Source: Zhenpiania hominis (GTDB lineage Bacteria; Bacillota; Clostridia; Peptostreptococcales; Anaerovoracaceae). From it: a DNA stretch of 64,000 bases. Positions within the stretch are counted from its first letter, which is position 1; each line of letters begins with the position of its first letter. A program made the position numbers and the translations under genes. Shown in pieces: positions 43,110 through 53,186 of the stretch. The notes under the pieces were generated by a model that had not been told where the DNA came from, searched no databases, and saw nothing but the letters and a program-made list of their open reading frames with translations. Where the stretch lies: positions 1-64,000 of the forward strand of contig NZ_JACRYT010000013.1 of the NCBI RefSeq assembly GCF_014333425.1, written 5' to 3'.

Positions 43110-44509
43110 TTATAAAAACACGTAGAACAGTCGAAACTGCAACTTCCGATACCAGGACAAATTTCTATAAATCCTCTGTACTATTTTCCGGTACGCCTGT
43201 TTTACAAACGCCTCATCCTCCTCGCTGGGCGGTTCCGCACCGAAAGCCGCCTGGTTTACGATCCCTACAAGCTTCCGGCTTTCTTCTCGAGAAAGCCCCT
43301 GCACTGCCTGCACCAACCTTTCAGCGAAATCAATCTCCTGTCCGGAATATTCCCGCAGGACGCCTGCGGCATGTACCGCTGTTATCAGCTTCGAAAAGCA
43401 TCTACGGCAATCCGCTTTTTTCATCCGCCGCAGTTTTACCTGTCTCCTTACCAGAATACCTGCCGCGATAAAAAACAAAACTCCTGCGGCGATCCAACCG
43501 GCAGAAAAGGAAAACCAATCTTCTTCTTTTGCGAGGCCCTGTTCTTCTGGATCGCTTTCTGATAGGCATTCTGAAGCTGCCGCTGCCACCGGGCATATTC
43601 TCCCATTTCACGGGACGCGCTCTGCCAATTGAGATTCATCTCCTGCTGCTCATAATATCGATACCGATAGGCGCTTTTTCCAAAATAGCCCCGGTTCCAG
43701 ACACTGTAATAAGGATTGTAGTAAACGCTGTAATCTCTGGTAAGATAACGAAATGTCAGATTCCTTCCCTCTTCAGAAGCCTCCGGGTTGGTACTGCTGT
43801 TCATAAAAAAATACATGGAGTCCAACATCGTACCTACCGTTCCTCTCCAGTCCCCCCATCCGAGAATTTGTGACGTCTGTTCTAAAACGTCTTCTTCTCC
43901 TGCCGGCATCCATTGTCCGTTTTCATACTCTCCGCCTTCAAACCCTTTTAAATACTGCTCCTCTCCTATCAACACAAAAGCGGCTGCCAGGGTAAAAGCC
44001 ACCGCGATAAAAGCCAAAGCAGTTATCCGAAGGTGCGTTTCCGCCCTGCCGGTACCCTTTGATTCGGTTACCCTTCTTTTTTTCCACTTCCTCCCTTGTA
44101 TGGACAAAAAGAAAATCTGGAAAAATAGCAGCAGAATCACACTTCCTGCTCCCGGCTGAATCTGAACCAGAGGGCCTGCCAAAAGCAGAAGAGTTGTGAA
44201 CAGATATAGAAAGCCGTGGCTCCTCCATCGAAATTCCAGAACAAAAATTAGAAATACAGCCATCAGCTGAACCATCCCTGGAAGCAGCGTATCCTGAAAA
44301 AGAAAGAGGATAAGCAGCCAGCTCGCTCCGAAGATCCAATCAAACCAGAAGCCCACTCTGACAGAAAAACAGTGAATCCACCAGAGGAAAATACAGAAAG
44401 CCGCTACAGCCAAGTCGATTAGCAGAACAGGATAGGAAAGTCCTTGGCCGGACTGAAGAAGGAAAAGAATCCCGCAGACGCCGGCGGCAAAACCTGCCAG
44501 TTCTAACAT
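43110..44509 (-). pseudogene. TgpA-type membrane transglutaminase with missing catalytic core
   Basis: The N-terminal part (ATG 44509, AAGGAA upstream) has about six membrane helices and the family's extracellular stretch (YLKGFEGGEYENGQWMPAGE, then YYNPYYSVWNRGYF and YRYRYYEQQEMNLNW). It reaches QRQLQNAYQKAIQK and runs out of frame at 43448. The normal C-terminal membrane helix and cytoplasmic tail (WFSFSAGWIAAGVLFFIAAG, then EYSGQEIDFAERLVQAVQGL) follows in another frame to 43110. The transglutaminase core with its Cys-His-Asp triad, several hundred residues, is gone. The upstream MoxR and DUF58 partners remain. Confidence 0.75.
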
Positions 44510-45584
44510 ATGGTCTTCCTTCGTTTTTTCCACTTTTGCTCCATTGATTACAATTTTTTTCTCTCCACTCCCATTCTATCCCCTCTTCATCATACAGCGT
44601 TAAATCGTAGTCCAGATAGAACTGCGGCGCCATGCTCATTTCCTGCATCTGCCGATCGGTACAGCGGAGGAACGGCTCCTTCCCGCTTTCATACAAAAGC
44701 CGCATCATTTCCGCAAGCTCACTTTCTTCTGAAACTGCTGTCCGCCGCGCTTCCTGCGGCTCTGTACAATTCCACAAAACCTCTAGTGTATCTGCGGCAC
44801 TCAGGACCCTTTTGGCCAGTGCCCACAGCGCCCTGTAGAAAGCATCCATTCCCTCTTCCGAAACCTCTATCTTCCTTCGATTGGTCAGAAAAAGAAAACA
44901 GGATTTCCCTTCCTCTGTCTCATACTCTCTGACCAACAGTGTTTCCATACGCGCGCTCTGGTTCCAGTGGATATGCCGCATCGAGTCTCCCGTCGCATAA
45001 TCGCGGATCTGCCAGCTCTCTGCCAGATTCGAATTTCCTCCCAGAGAAACAAATAGATTCTCATGCTCCGTCACGCTCTGATGGAAATCACACTCCCCAT
45101 CAGCCGCCGGATCGGAGGGAAGCGCCGCTACTTTCATTACCTCCTTACACTTTTTTCTTCTGCGGAAAAGCTGAATTGGATCATAAATCCAGATTTTTCT
45201 CATTTCCACTGTATACAGACCACAGTAAGGAAAACGGATATACAGAAAAGACTCATCCTCTTGATTGCAGTCCGCGCTGCTTTGGAAAAATACTTTCTCC
45301 GACGAAAAAGGGCTGTAAATCTGGAAAGAAACCTTAAATCGGGATGGAATTCTACTTTGGTTTTCCGCGCGAAGATTGCACCGATAGGTCTGCCCCGTCC
45401 GGACAGTATCATATTTTTTGCCAAACCTTATTTGCAGCCCCTTCTTCAAATACCAGGAAACCACAAACATCAATACCGACAGAACCACTTCCGCTATACA
45501 GGCGATCATTAAGGGAACCGATCGGTAACTTCCCGCTACATAATAAGTAAGCAGCAAAAATAGGAAAAAGAATACCCGGTTCAT
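44340..45584 (-). CDS. DUF58 protein (C-terminus extended by an A7 run)
   Basis: About 414 residues from ATG 45584 (GGGGAAG upstream; a GTG at 45593 overlapping the moxR stop is possible). Two N-terminal membrane helices precede the DUF58 region (SLGGNSNLAESWQIRDYATG, then RHIHWNQSARMETLLVREYE). After YDEEGIEWEWREK the frame enters an A7 run and continues 70 residues of unlikely sequence over the start of the next gene. One more A would give a stop at 44548 and a normal length. DUF58 proteins work with MoxR ATPases, probably in envelope maintenance. Confidence 0.8.
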   Translation of the reverse strand: MNRVFFFLFLLLTYYVAGSYRSVPLMIACIAEVVLSVLMFVVSWYLKKGLQIRFGKKYDTVRTGQTYRCNLRAENQSRIPSRFKVSFQIYSPFSSEKVFFQSSADCNQEDESFLYIRFPYCGLYTVEMRKIWIYDPIQLFRRRKKCKEVMKVAALPSDPAADGECDFHQSVTEHENLFVSLGGNSNLAESWQIRDYATGDSMRHIHWNQSARMETLLVREYETEEGKSCFLFLTNRRKIEVSEEGMDAFYRALWALAKRVLSAADTLEVLWNCTEPQEARRTAVSEESELAEMMRLLYESGKEPFLRCTDRQMQEMSMAPQFYLDYDLTLYDEEGIEWEWREKNCNQWSKSGKNEGRPYVRTGRFCRRRLRDSFPSSVRPRTFLSCSANRLGCSGFLYFPLVDSLFFCQSGLLV

Positions 45585-45589
45585 TTTTG

Positions 45590-46534
45590 TCACTTCCCCA
45601 TGGGTGGCTTTTCTACAGACTTTAAGATTTCTTCCCCAATCTCATCTCGCCCTTTGCGCTCCATCCTTGCTGCCGTATTGAGAGCAATCCGGTGTCCAAT
45701 CACATACCGATATTGTTCAGTTACATCCGCTGGTATCACAAAATCACGTCCTTTCAGCCATGCGTCGGCTTTCGCGGTTTTTACCAGCGCAATCGTCGCC
45801 CTGGGACTGGCGCCCCGCTCCAAATACGGATGATCTCTTGTTTTTGTCACAAGTTCCAGCAGGTATCGATAAATCGCCTCACTGACGAAGACACGGCCAA
45901 CGTCTCTCTGCATCTCCATAAGTAAAGTTTCATCCGCCGCGGGGCCAAGGTTTGAAATTGACTGCCTCTGTTCGATGGATTTTGCCATCAAAAGCTCACT
46001 TTCAAAATCCGGATATCCCAGACTCATGGACACCATAAATCGATCCACCTGGGCTTCCGGCAGATAATTGGTTCCCGCGCCTCCATAAGGATTCTGCGTG
46101 GCGATCACAAAAAAAGGGCTGGGCAAAGCTCTTGTAATCCCTTCAACGGAGACCGTTCTCTCTTCCATAGCCTCCAGAAGCGCGGACTGGGTTTTCGGCG
46201 AAGCGCGATTTAGTTCATCTGCCAGCAGCAGGTTGCAGAACAAGCTCCCCTTCTGATACACAAACTCCCCTTTTTCTCTTTGATAAATCGAAAACCCTGT
46301 TAAATCTGACGGCATCACATCGGGCGTGAACTGAACACGCCTGCATTCAAGCCCCATACTTTTGGAAAAAGCAACGGCCATGGTAGTTTTTCCTACTCCC
46401 GGCATGTCTTCCAACAGAACATGTCCACCTGCCAGAATCGCGATCATTACTTCCCGGACTTCCGGTTTCTTTCCCAGCACATATCGGTTCACCTGCTCAA
46501 TAACTTCCTGCGCCTTATTCCGCAGATCTTTCAC
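45590..46534 (-). CDS. MoxR-family AAA+ ATPase
   Basis: 314 residues from GTG 46534. It has LLEDMPGVGKTTMAVAF (Walker A), NLLLADELNRASPKTQSALL (Walker B and sensor helix), FVIATQNPYGGAGTNYLPEA and the typical lid (RGASPRATIALVKTAKADAW). MoxR ATPases act as chaperones for von Willebrand-type or DUF58 partners. It is the first gene of the MoxR-DUF58-transglutaminase cluster. Confidence 0.92.
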   Translation of the reverse strand: MKDLRNKAQEVIEQVNRYVLGKKPEVREVMIAILAGGHVLLEDMPGVGKTTMAVAFSKSMGLECRRVQFTPDVMPSDLTGFSIYQREKGEFVYQKGSLFCNLLLADELNRASPKTQSALLEAMEERTVSVEGITRALPSPFFVIATQNPYGGAGTNYLPEAQVDRFMVSMSLGYPDFESELLMAKSIEQRQSISNLGPAADETLLMEMQRDVGRVFVSEAIYRYLLELVTKTRDHPYLERGASPRATIALVKTAKADAWLKGRDFVIPADVTEQYRYVIGHRIALNTAARMERKGRDEIGEEILKSVEKPPMGK

Positions 46535-46658
46535 TTCTCGCTCCCCCCTTTTGAAGTATACTGGATAAAAGAATTATACCCCTTAAAGTTGACTTCAGGT
46601 CAACCTCCCTTTCTTGTAGTTTTCATGTAGGTTTCATGTATCCCTTTCTGCCTGAATC

Positions 46659-46709
46659 GAAAAAACGGACCCCCTCCGGGCTGGTTGCCGTTTCATGGGG
46701 TTCCGTTTT
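46659..46709 (-). terminator. Terminator after pnp
   Basis: AAAACGGA and TCCGTTTT, with adjoining C and G runs, pair around a loop of about 25 bases; six T follow on the minus strand. It lies 7 bases after the pnp stop and ends the rimP-pnp cluster. Confidence 0.85.
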
Positions 46710-46716
46710 AAGTCTA

Positions 46717-48816
46717 TTATAATAATTCTTTTCTGGAAAGATTGATTCGATTCTGGCTGTCGATCTCTGTGACCTTCACTCTCACCTTATCGCCTACATT
46801 CATCTCGTCCTCCACCTTTTCCACCCTGTGTTTCGCCATCTTGGAAATATGAAGGAGTCCTTCTTTACCTGGAAGTATCTCAATAAAGGCGCCAAAATTC
46901 ATCAGCCTGGTTACGGTACCTTCATAAATTTCTCCAACTTCCACATCCTTTGTCAGAAGCTCGATTTCATGGAGAGCCGCATGAGCGCTATCCATATCCG
47001 GAGCCGCAATATATACAAGACCGTCATCATCAATATCAATCTTAACGCCGGTGTCCGCGATGATCTTATTAATGGTCTTTCCTCCCGGTCCAATGACAGT
47101 CCGAATCTTTTCCGGATCAATCTGCATGGAAATAATCCTCGGCGCGTAAGGCGAAAGCTCTTTTCTCGGTTCAGGAAGCTCGTCCAGCATTTCTTTCATA
47201 ATGTGCATTCTTCCTTCATATGCCTGTGCCAAAGCATCCTGAAGCACTTTTTTGGAAAGGCCATGCACCTTGATGTCCATCTGAATCGCCGTAACGCCTT
47301 TCGCCGTTCCCGCAACCTTAAAGTCCATGTCCCCAAGGAAGTCTTCCATTCCCTGGATATCAGAGAGAATTGCCATCTTGCTGGTTCCATCCTCTTCCAC
47401 ACGCTCGATCAGCCCCATAGCGATCCCCGCTACCGGCGCGGAAATTGGAACGCCCGCGTCCATCAATGCCAGGCAGCTTCCGCAGACCGATGCCTGAGAA
47501 GTAGAACCGTTGGAAGAAAGAACTTCCGATACGACCCGAATCGCGTATGGGAAATCCTCTACGCTTGGAAGTACCGGCAGCAGCGCTCGTTCCGCCAAAG
47601 CTCCGTGTCCGATTTCTCTTCTTCCCGGGCTTCTCAAAGGTCTCGCTTCTCCTACCGAGTAAGGCGGGAAATTATAGTGGTGCATATATCTTTTTTCCGT
47701 CTGTTCGGTAATGCCATCAATGGTCTGCGCGTCCCCCATCGCTCCCAGGGTAGCAATCGACATAACCTGAGTCTGTCCTCTTTTAAACAGCCCGGAACCG
47801 TGTGTTCTCGGCAGAACACTTGTATCCACCCAGATAGGCCGGATTTCATCCAGTTTTCGGTTATCAGGACGTATCCCCTCATCCAGAATCATGCTCCGCA
47901 CCTGTTCTTTTGTGATATTATAAAGAACACTGTCCACATCTTTTCCGTTTTCCGGATAGATTTCTTCAAAATGTTCCTTGGTTTCCGCTTCAACCGCATC
48001 CATATTATCCAGACGTTCCATCTTGTCGTAAGTCTGGATCGCGGTCCGCATCTTACCTTCCGCGTAATCTCTGACTGCGGCGTCGATTTCTTCCGGAACT
48101 TTGTAGAATTCAATTTCCTTTTTCGGCTTGCCGATTTCAGCCACAATATCCTCAATAAAGGACACGAGCTTTTTAATTTCCTCATGAGCAAACATGATAG
48201 CGTCCAGTATATCCTCTTCCGGAACTTCATTGGCACCGGCTTCTACCATCATGATTGCTTCCTTTGTACCGGAAACTACAAGATGCATATCGCTGGCTTC
48301 CCTCTGCTCCAGACTGGGATTTACAATAAACTGGCCATCCACTCTTCCGATCAGAACCGAACCTGTGGGGCCATCCCATGGAATATCCGAAATCGCAAGG
48401 GCGACCGAAGATCCGATCATAGCCGCGATCTCCGACGGCGCGTCATTATCAATACACATAACGGTAGCGATTACCTGTACATCATTATAAAATCCCTTTG
48501 GAAACAGCGGTCTCAGCGGTCTGTCCATCAGTCTTGAATTCAGGATCGCCTTTTCGCTGGGCCTTCCTTCCCTTTTAATAAATCCCCCTGGAATCTTCCC
48601 TGCCGCATACATCTTTTCCTCGTAGTCGCAGCTGAGCGGGAAAAAATCAATATCCGGTCTCGGTTCCTTGGACATTACGGCGGTTACATTCACGACTGTA
48701 TCCCCGTATTTTACCATCACCTGGCCGTTAGCCATCTCGCAGACCTTGCCGATCTCCAGCTCCAAAAGCTTGCCTCCGAGAGCCGTTTTAAATGTCCTGT
48801 AATCTGTGAATTTCAT
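46717..48816 (-). CDS. pnp: Polyribonucleotide nucleotidyltransferase
   Basis: 699 residues, full length, from ATG 48816 (GGAGG upstream). It degrades RNA 3' to 5' with phosphate. Two RNase PH domains (second one with [12 protein letters not shown] and [20 protein letters not shown]), a KH domain ([20 protein letters not shown]) and an S1 domain ([20 protein letters not shown]) are in order. It follows rpsO behind an intergenic terminator, as in many Firmicutes. Confidence 0.97.
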   Translation of the reverse strand: MKFTDYRTFKTALGGKLLELEIGKVCEMANGQVMVKYGDTVVNVTAVMSKEPRPDIDFFPLSCDYEEKMYAAGKIPGGFIKREGRPSEKAILNSRLMDRPLRPLFPKGFYNDVQVIATVMCIDNDAPSEIAAMIGSSVALAISDIPWDGPTGSVLIGRVDGQFIVNPSLEQREASDMHLVVSGTKEAIMMVEAGANEVPEEDILDAIMFAHEEIKKLVSFIEDIVAEIGKPKKEIEFYKVPEEIDAAVRDYAEGKMRTAIQTYDKMERLDNMDAVEAETKEHFEEIYPENGKDVDSVLYNITKEQVRSMILDEGIRPDNRKLDEIRPIWVDTSVLPRTHGSGLFKRGQTQVMSIATLGAMGDAQTIDGITEQTEKRYMHHYNFPPYSVGEARPLRSPGRREIGHGALAERALLPVLPSVEDFPYAIRVVSEVLSSNGSTSQASVCGSCLALMDAGVPISAPVAGIAMGLIERVEEDGTSKMAILSDIQGMEDFLGDMDFKVAGTAKGVTAIQMDIKVHGLSKKVLQDALAQAYEGRMHIMKEMLDELPEPRKELSPYAPRIISMQIDPEKIRTVIGPGGKTINKIIADTGVKIDIDDDGLVYIAAPDMDSAHAALHEIELLTKDVEVGEIYEGTVTRLMNFGAFIEILPGKEGLLHISKMAKHRVEKVEDEMNVGDKVRVKVTEIDSQNRINLSRKELL

Positions 48817-48862
48817 TAACAACTACCTCCTGTTAATCTTCTCCTCATTATCTTCAATTATA

Positions 48863-48896
48863 CAAAAAAATCAAGCGGGAGCAGTTTCCCCCGCTT
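48863..48896 (-). terminator. Terminator between rpsO and pnp
   Basis: AAGCGGG and CCCGCTT pair around a short loop and seven T follow on the minus strand. pnp therefore depends on readthrough or its own start. Confidence 0.8.
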
Positions 48897-48912
48897 GCAT
48901 TTCTTTTTCTGA

Positions 48913-49179
48913 TTATTTTCTTAATCCTAAACGGGAAATCAGGCTTCTGTATCTCTCCAGATCCTTTTCCTTCAGGTAATTAAGCAGATTTCTTCTCTGA
49001 CCAACCATCTTTAACAATCCTCTTCTGGAATGATGGTCTTTTTTGTGAACCTTTAAATGTTCATTCAGATCATTAATGCGATAAGTCAGAATCGCGACCT
49101 GTACTTCCGGGGAACCGGTATCCCCTTCTTTTAACTGATATTCTTTAATAATTTCCGCTTTTTTTTCCTGAGTAATCAT
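48913..49179 (-). CDS. rpsO: Ribosomal protein S15
   Basis: 88 residues, the standard length. Family marks are [19 protein letters not shown] and [21 protein letters not shown]15 binds 16S rRNA early in small-subunit assembly. AAAGGAG precedes ATG 49179. The 124-base leader carries a small GC-rich hairpin (CTCCG/CGGAG, 49218-49228). Firmicutes rpsO leaders are often bound by S15 for feedback control; that is inference here. Confidence 0.97.
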   Translation of the reverse strand: MITQEKKAEIIKEYQLKEGDTGSPEVQVAILTYRINDLNEHLKVHKKDHHSRRGLLKMVGQRRNLLNYLKEKDLERYRSLISRLGLRK

Positions 49180-49303
49180 AATTCCTTCTCCTTTTCTTTA
49201 TCCACCTTTAGCCGCGCCTCCGCCGGAGCGTCGAAAAACTCAGCAAAAGGTAATTTTCCTAACGATTTATATTACCATATGCACGAAACCATTGCAAGTG
49301 GTT

Positions 49304-50275
49304 TTATCGAATCCGCTTTGAATAGCTCCTGAGATACTTTCTGCGCATTCGCGCGCAGTAACGCCTTTTAATCGGCCTTCCTTCCACTGCCCGGGCCGCG
49401 AAAAAAGCCATGGCGTTCTTTTCCGTAATTTTGGACAGCGCCAGCGCATCTTCTTTCGTATCCGCGGTCACAAGCGCTCCGATACCTCGTACAATAACCG
49501 AATGCCCTCTTCGTACCGCATGCTCCGCAGCCCCTTGGTCTTGAGGAAGGACATCCATTTTAAGCCCCGCGAGCTGGGCAAAGTCATCCAAATAAGGTCT
49601 CATCACTTTATTTTTCTCCGCAAAATCCAATAGGATCTGACTGCGGTTCCAAATGATATGTTTTCCCACTTCCCGAATATCCCCTTTATTTCTGCTGAGA
49701 ATCCCAGGATTCAGCTTTTTCAGATAGGCTTCGCAAGCTTCCTCCAGACTGCAGGCAGCCGCGAGAGCCTCTTCATAGTCCCTTCCATAGCACACTGCCC
49801 CGTGATTTCTAAGAATTACAACATTTCCTTCCGAAATGGACAGGGCCTTCTTTACATTGGAACAAAGTCTGTCTGTTCCGGAAAGTCCGTAGTCCGCGCA
49901 GATTAAGGTTTTCCCGATTCCCGGATACGATCCCGGCATACGAACAAAGGATTTTCCCATGGCCGAAACAGCCGAAGCGTTATCCTGATGGGTATGGATC
50001 ACAAACCTTGCGTCTGTTTTCATCCTATAAATCTCCCTATGGATTTTTTTCTCCGATGACGGAAGAAACCTGCCCTCATAGCTCAGATCCGAAAGACGAA
50101 CCCGAACGACTTCCTCCTCCGTAAGGGTCTGATAATCCCTGCCGCTGGCTGTAATAAAAAAGGTTTCGTCATCCGCCCTGCAGCTGACATTTCCCCAGGT
50201 TCTGGTAATCAGTCCTCTCCTGACCAGTTCTTTCCCCGCCAGAATCACCTGCCTCTTTACTTCTCTCTCGTCCAT
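49304..50275 (-). CDS. Class II aldolase/adducin-family protein
   Basis: 323 residues. The N-terminal 200 residues are an L-fuculose-phosphate aldolase-type domain: TWGNVSCR, FFITASGRDY, the metal site IHTHQDNASA and ILRNHGAVCYG. A second partial domain of about 100 residues follows (HSVIVRGIGALVTADTKEDA), reminiscent of tandem aldolase-domain proteins. It probably acts on a phosphorylated sugar. It sits between ribF and rpsO in the conserved translation cluster, 21 bases after ribF, where no sugar gene is expected. Confidence 0.85.
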   Translation of the reverse strand: MDEREVKRQVILAGKELVRRGLITRTWGNVSCRADDETFFITASGRDYQTLTEEEVVRVRLSDLSYEGRFLPSSEKKIHREIYRMKTDARFVIHTHQDNASAVSAMGKSFVRMPGSYPGIGKTLICADYGLSGTDRLCSNVKKALSISEGNVVILRNHGAVCYGRDYEEALAAACSLEEACEAYLKKLNPGILSRNKGDIREVGKHIIWNRSQILLDFAEKNKVMRPYLDDFAQLAGLKMDVLPQDQGAAEHAVRRGHSVIVRGIGALVTADTKEDALALSKITEKNAMAFFAARAVEGRPIKRRYCARMRRKYLRSYSKRIR

Positions 50276-50296
50276 GTTCCATCCCCTTCCCGCATT

Positions 50297-51235
50297 CTAA
50301 TAGGTCCCCGCAATCCGCCTATGGAAAGAACGGGCCGTAATGCAGTCGTCTGTAATCTGCCTGGAAAGCGCTTCCACACTTTCAAACTTTTGCTCATCCC
50401 GAGTTTTCTGAAGGAACTCAACCCGTATCATTTTCCCGTAAAGTTCTTTATCAAAATTAAAAATATGCGTTTCCACATTTTTATGATAAGTTCCGATGGT
50501 TGGCTTTACCCCTACATTGGTAATGCTCGGATAGCGCACCCCGTTATAGACGCAGTAAGTCACATAAACGCCATTCGGCGGGGTCACCATTGTTTCATCG
50601 ATCATAATATTGGAGGTCGGAAATCCTATGGTACGTCCCAGCTTATTTCCAACCACCACTTCTCCGCCGATGGAGTAGAGCCTTCCCATATACTTCATAC
50701 ACTGATCTACCTGACCGTTTTGAATCAGCTTTCGTATAAACGTACTGCTTACCAGATTGCCGTCGATTTCAAAGGGCTCCTGAATGTGAATTCCGAATCC
50801 CCTTTTCATTCCTTCTTTCATTAGAGTCTCTGCCGTACCGCTGGCTTTGTAGCCAAAATGATAATTAAACCCACAGTAGGCCTGACGCATGTGGAATTTT
50901 TCAAGCAGCAAGTGTTCGATAAAGTCAATGGGATCCATCGTCAGAATGGATTCGTCAAAGGGGATGTTAAACATATAATCGACGCCCAGCTTTTCGATAA
51001 TCGATGCTTTTTCTTCCGGATAAAGAATATTTTTAACCACTGTCTTTCCCGCCATCAGATTCTTTGGATGGTTGGAAAAAGTAAACACCGCGCTTTTCAG
51101 GCCCGCGGCCTCGGCACTTTTCACAGTACGCAGAATAATCTGTTGGTGCCCCTTATGGACGCCGTCGAAATTTCCCAGTGCGACAACTGTTTCCTCTATA
51201 TTGTCAATTTCCTCTAATGTGTTAAAAATTTTCAT
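50297..51235 (-). CDS. ribF: Bifunctional riboflavin kinase/FMN adenylyltransferase
   Basis: 312 residues. The N-terminal FAD-synthetase domain has ALGNFDGVHKGHQQII and FTFSNHPKNL. The C-terminal flavokinase domain has GRTIGFPTSNI, PPNGVYVTYC and YPSITNVGVKPT. It makes FMN and FAD from riboflavin. The start lies 3 bases after truB, a conserved pairing. Confidence 0.95.
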   Translation of the reverse strand: MKIFNTLEEIDNIEETVVALGNFDGVHKGHQQIILRTVKSAEAAGLKSAVFTFSNHPKNLMAGKTVVKNILYPEEKASIIEKLGVDYMFNIPFDESILTMDPIDFIEHLLLEKFHMRQAYCGFNYHFGYKASGTAETLMKEGMKRGFGIHIQEPFEIDGNLVSSTFIRKLIQNGQVDQCMKYMGRLYSIGGEVVVGNKLGRTIGFPTSNIMIDETMVTPPNGVYVTYCVYNGVRYPSITNVGVKPTIGTYHKNVETHIFNFDKELYGKMIRVEFLQKTRDEQKFESVEALSRQITDDCITARSFHRRIAGTY

Positions 51236-51238
51236 TTT

Positions 51239-52195
51239 CTATCCTCTGTAAAACACCTTATCGGCTGCAAAAGTCTTATATTTCGCGTTGTAAAAGGCAA
51301 CTCCCAGAAAACGCTCTTCCCTTCCATCCCGCAAATACATATTATACGCTCTGCGCAGCTGCGGCCGCACAGATATATGGGGCTCCTGACTCTCAAAAAT
51401 AGGCTTTTTCTCTACCACCGTCTCTTGTGGAACAATATGGCCTCCATTGCAAAAAATTTGAGCCTGCTTTTTATTCAATACCGCTTTTCCAAAATGAACC
51501 AGGGGATAATCAATGGCAAGCAACAGCTTTTCTACTTCCTCACGGTCCATTTCTCGAATATCTCGAATATCGACCGCCTGTTCAATCGAAAAAACGCCGC
51601 TTGAAAGCCTCCGCAGCCCGCTCATAACCGCGCCGCACCCCAGCAATCTTCCTACGTCCCTACAGATGCTTCTTATGTAAGTTCCCTTTGAACAAGTAAC
51701 CTGCCAAATAATTTTACGATTTTCCAGATCCATTTTGAGAATTTTCAGTTCCTGTATGAAAATGTCTCTTGGTTTAATCTCAACCTCTTCCCCTGCCCTG
51801 GCGTACTGGTAAAGTTTTTTTCCATCCACTTTTAACGCCGAAAATTTAGGTGGTATTTGAGAGACTCTTCCGGAAAAAGACGCAAACGCCTGTCGAACCT
51901 GTTCTTCGTTAACACAAACGGCCTCCGCCCGGGAAGTAACTTCCCCCCATATATCCAGAGTATCCGATTCCAGACCAAGCTCCATTTCACACTCGTAAGT
52001 TTTGAAATCCAGATCCAGATACTCCATAATACGGGTTGCCGAGCCGACACAGACAGGCAAAACTCCTGTCGCCATCGGATCGAGCGTGCCGGTATGTCCT
52101 ACCTTTTTTATCCCCAACACCTTCCGCATCACTGCCACACAGTCGTGGGACGTCCAGTCCGCCGGCTTATTTACATTGATAATTCCTGCTGTCAT
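51239..52195 (-). CDS. truB: tRNA pseudouridine-55 synthase
   Basis: 318 residues. It modifies U55 in the T-loop of tRNA. Marks are INVNKPADWTSHDC and VGHTGTLDPMATGVLPV (catalytic Asp), then CSKGTYIRSICRDVGRLLG. The C-terminal segment is a PUA-like extension. Start ATG 52195, 3 bases after nrnA. Confidence 0.96.
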   Translation of the reverse strand: MTAGIINVNKPADWTSHDCVAVMRKVLGIKKVGHTGTLDPMATGVLPVCVGSATRIMEYLDLDFKTYECEMELGLESDTLDIWGEVTSRAEAVCVNEEQVRQAFASFSGRVSQIPPKFSALKVDGKKLYQYARAGEEVEIKPRDIFIQELKILKMDLENRKIIWQVTCSKGTYIRSICRDVGRLLGCGAVMSGLRRLSSGVFSIEQAVDIRDIREMDREEVEKLLLAIDYPLVHFGKAVLNKKQAQIFCNGGHIVPQETVVEKKPIFESQEPHISVRPQLRRAYNMYLRDGREERFLGVAFYNAKYKTFAADKVFYRG

Positions 52196-52198
52196 AGC

Positions 52199-53176
52199 CT
52201 AATCCTTTATCTTAAGGCTTTCTTCGATTGCCTCTTTCACGCTTTCGCACGCCTCCTGCAGATTTGTGTAAAGGGTACATCCCGCCGCCTTCACATGGCC
52301 GCCTCCACCGAATTTCGCCGCGATCTCCGCTACATTTCCCGTAGTTTTAGCCCGCATGCTCACTTTAATCCGCCCGCCATCCTGTTCTTTTACAAAAGCG
52401 CCGATCTCCACTCCTTTAACGTTTCTCACCGTTTCCACCACGCCTTCTGTTTCCGACAATTCCGCTCCCACCTGCCGGAGCATTTCCTGGCTAACATAAG
52501 CAATGGCGGCTTTCCCGCCTCCAAACAGTTCCAGTGTATCCAAAATCCGATTTGTAATGCGAATTTTTTCCAGTCGGGTATTCTGATACAGCTGAACCGC
52601 TACTTTGGCGTGATCAATTCCCGCGTCGTACAGATCCGCTGTAATCAGATGACTTTCCTTAGTAGCGTTAGAATACTGGAAGTTGCCGGTATCCGTGCTG
52701 ATTCCGGTAAAAATAGCCTCACCGATTTCCTTATCAATCGGGATTCCCATAGCCTTAATCACCTTATAAACCAACTCTGCTGTAGCTGCGATACTCCCAT
52801 CAATAAAATTATAGTCGGCAAAGGGCGTCGAAGTTGTATGATGATCCAAACAGATCGTTATTTTTCCCTGAAAAAACTTTTTTTCCCGCTTTGGGAACCG
52901 AACTACCTCCCCACAGTCTACACACATGCAAACGTCCGGCTGATGGATTGCTTCCGAATCCATGGTACAATACCCTTGATCCAGAAAACTCAGATATTCA
53001 GGCACCTCATCCTCTGTAAGGATGACTGCCTCTTTTCCCGCGCAGCGCAACGCTTTGCACAGCGCGGCGCAGGATCCGAGAGCATCTCCATCCATCTGAA
53101 TATGGGGAAACAGAATAACGGATCTGGCGGCCATGAGCTGCTTTGCGATCTCTTCGATTGAATGATTCTGCTTCAT
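52199..53176 (-). CDS. nrnA: DHH-family nanoRNase/pAp phosphatase (NrnA)
   Basis: 325 residues. The DHH domain has FPHIQMDGDALGSCAAL, CMCVDCGEVV, ICLDHHTTSTPFADYNF and the DHHA1 end GGGGHVKAAGC. NrnA degrades 2-5 nt RNA fragments and the nucleotide pAp. Its place between rbfA and truB is conserved in Firmicutes. Confidence 0.94.
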   Translation of the reverse strand: MKQNHSIEEIAKQLMAARSVILFPHIQMDGDALGSCAALCKALRCAGKEAVILTEDEVPEYLSFLDQGYCTMDSEAIHQPDVCMCVDCGEVVRFPKREKKFFQGKITICLDHHTTSTPFADYNFIDGSIAATAELVYKVIKAMGIPIDKEIGEAIFTGISTDTGNFQYSNATKESHLITADLYDAGIDHAKVAVQLYQNTRLEKIRITNRILDTLELFGGGKAAIAYVSQEMLRQVGAELSETEGVVETVRNVKGVEIGAFVKEQDGGRIKVSMRAKTTGNVAEIAAKFGGGGHVKAAGCTLYTNLQEACESVKEAIEESLKIKD

Positions 53177-53186
53177 ATTTTTCCTC

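Noticed and set aside
46828..48537. 569-codon plus-strand ORF antisense to pnp
   Set aside because: It lies wholly within pnp on the other strand, lacks a ribosome binding site and has low-complexity, His/Arg-rich sequence typical of an antisense shadow.
51857..53161. 434-codon plus-strand ORF antisense to truB and nrnA
   Set aside because: Covers two conserved genes; no start site or recognisable motif.
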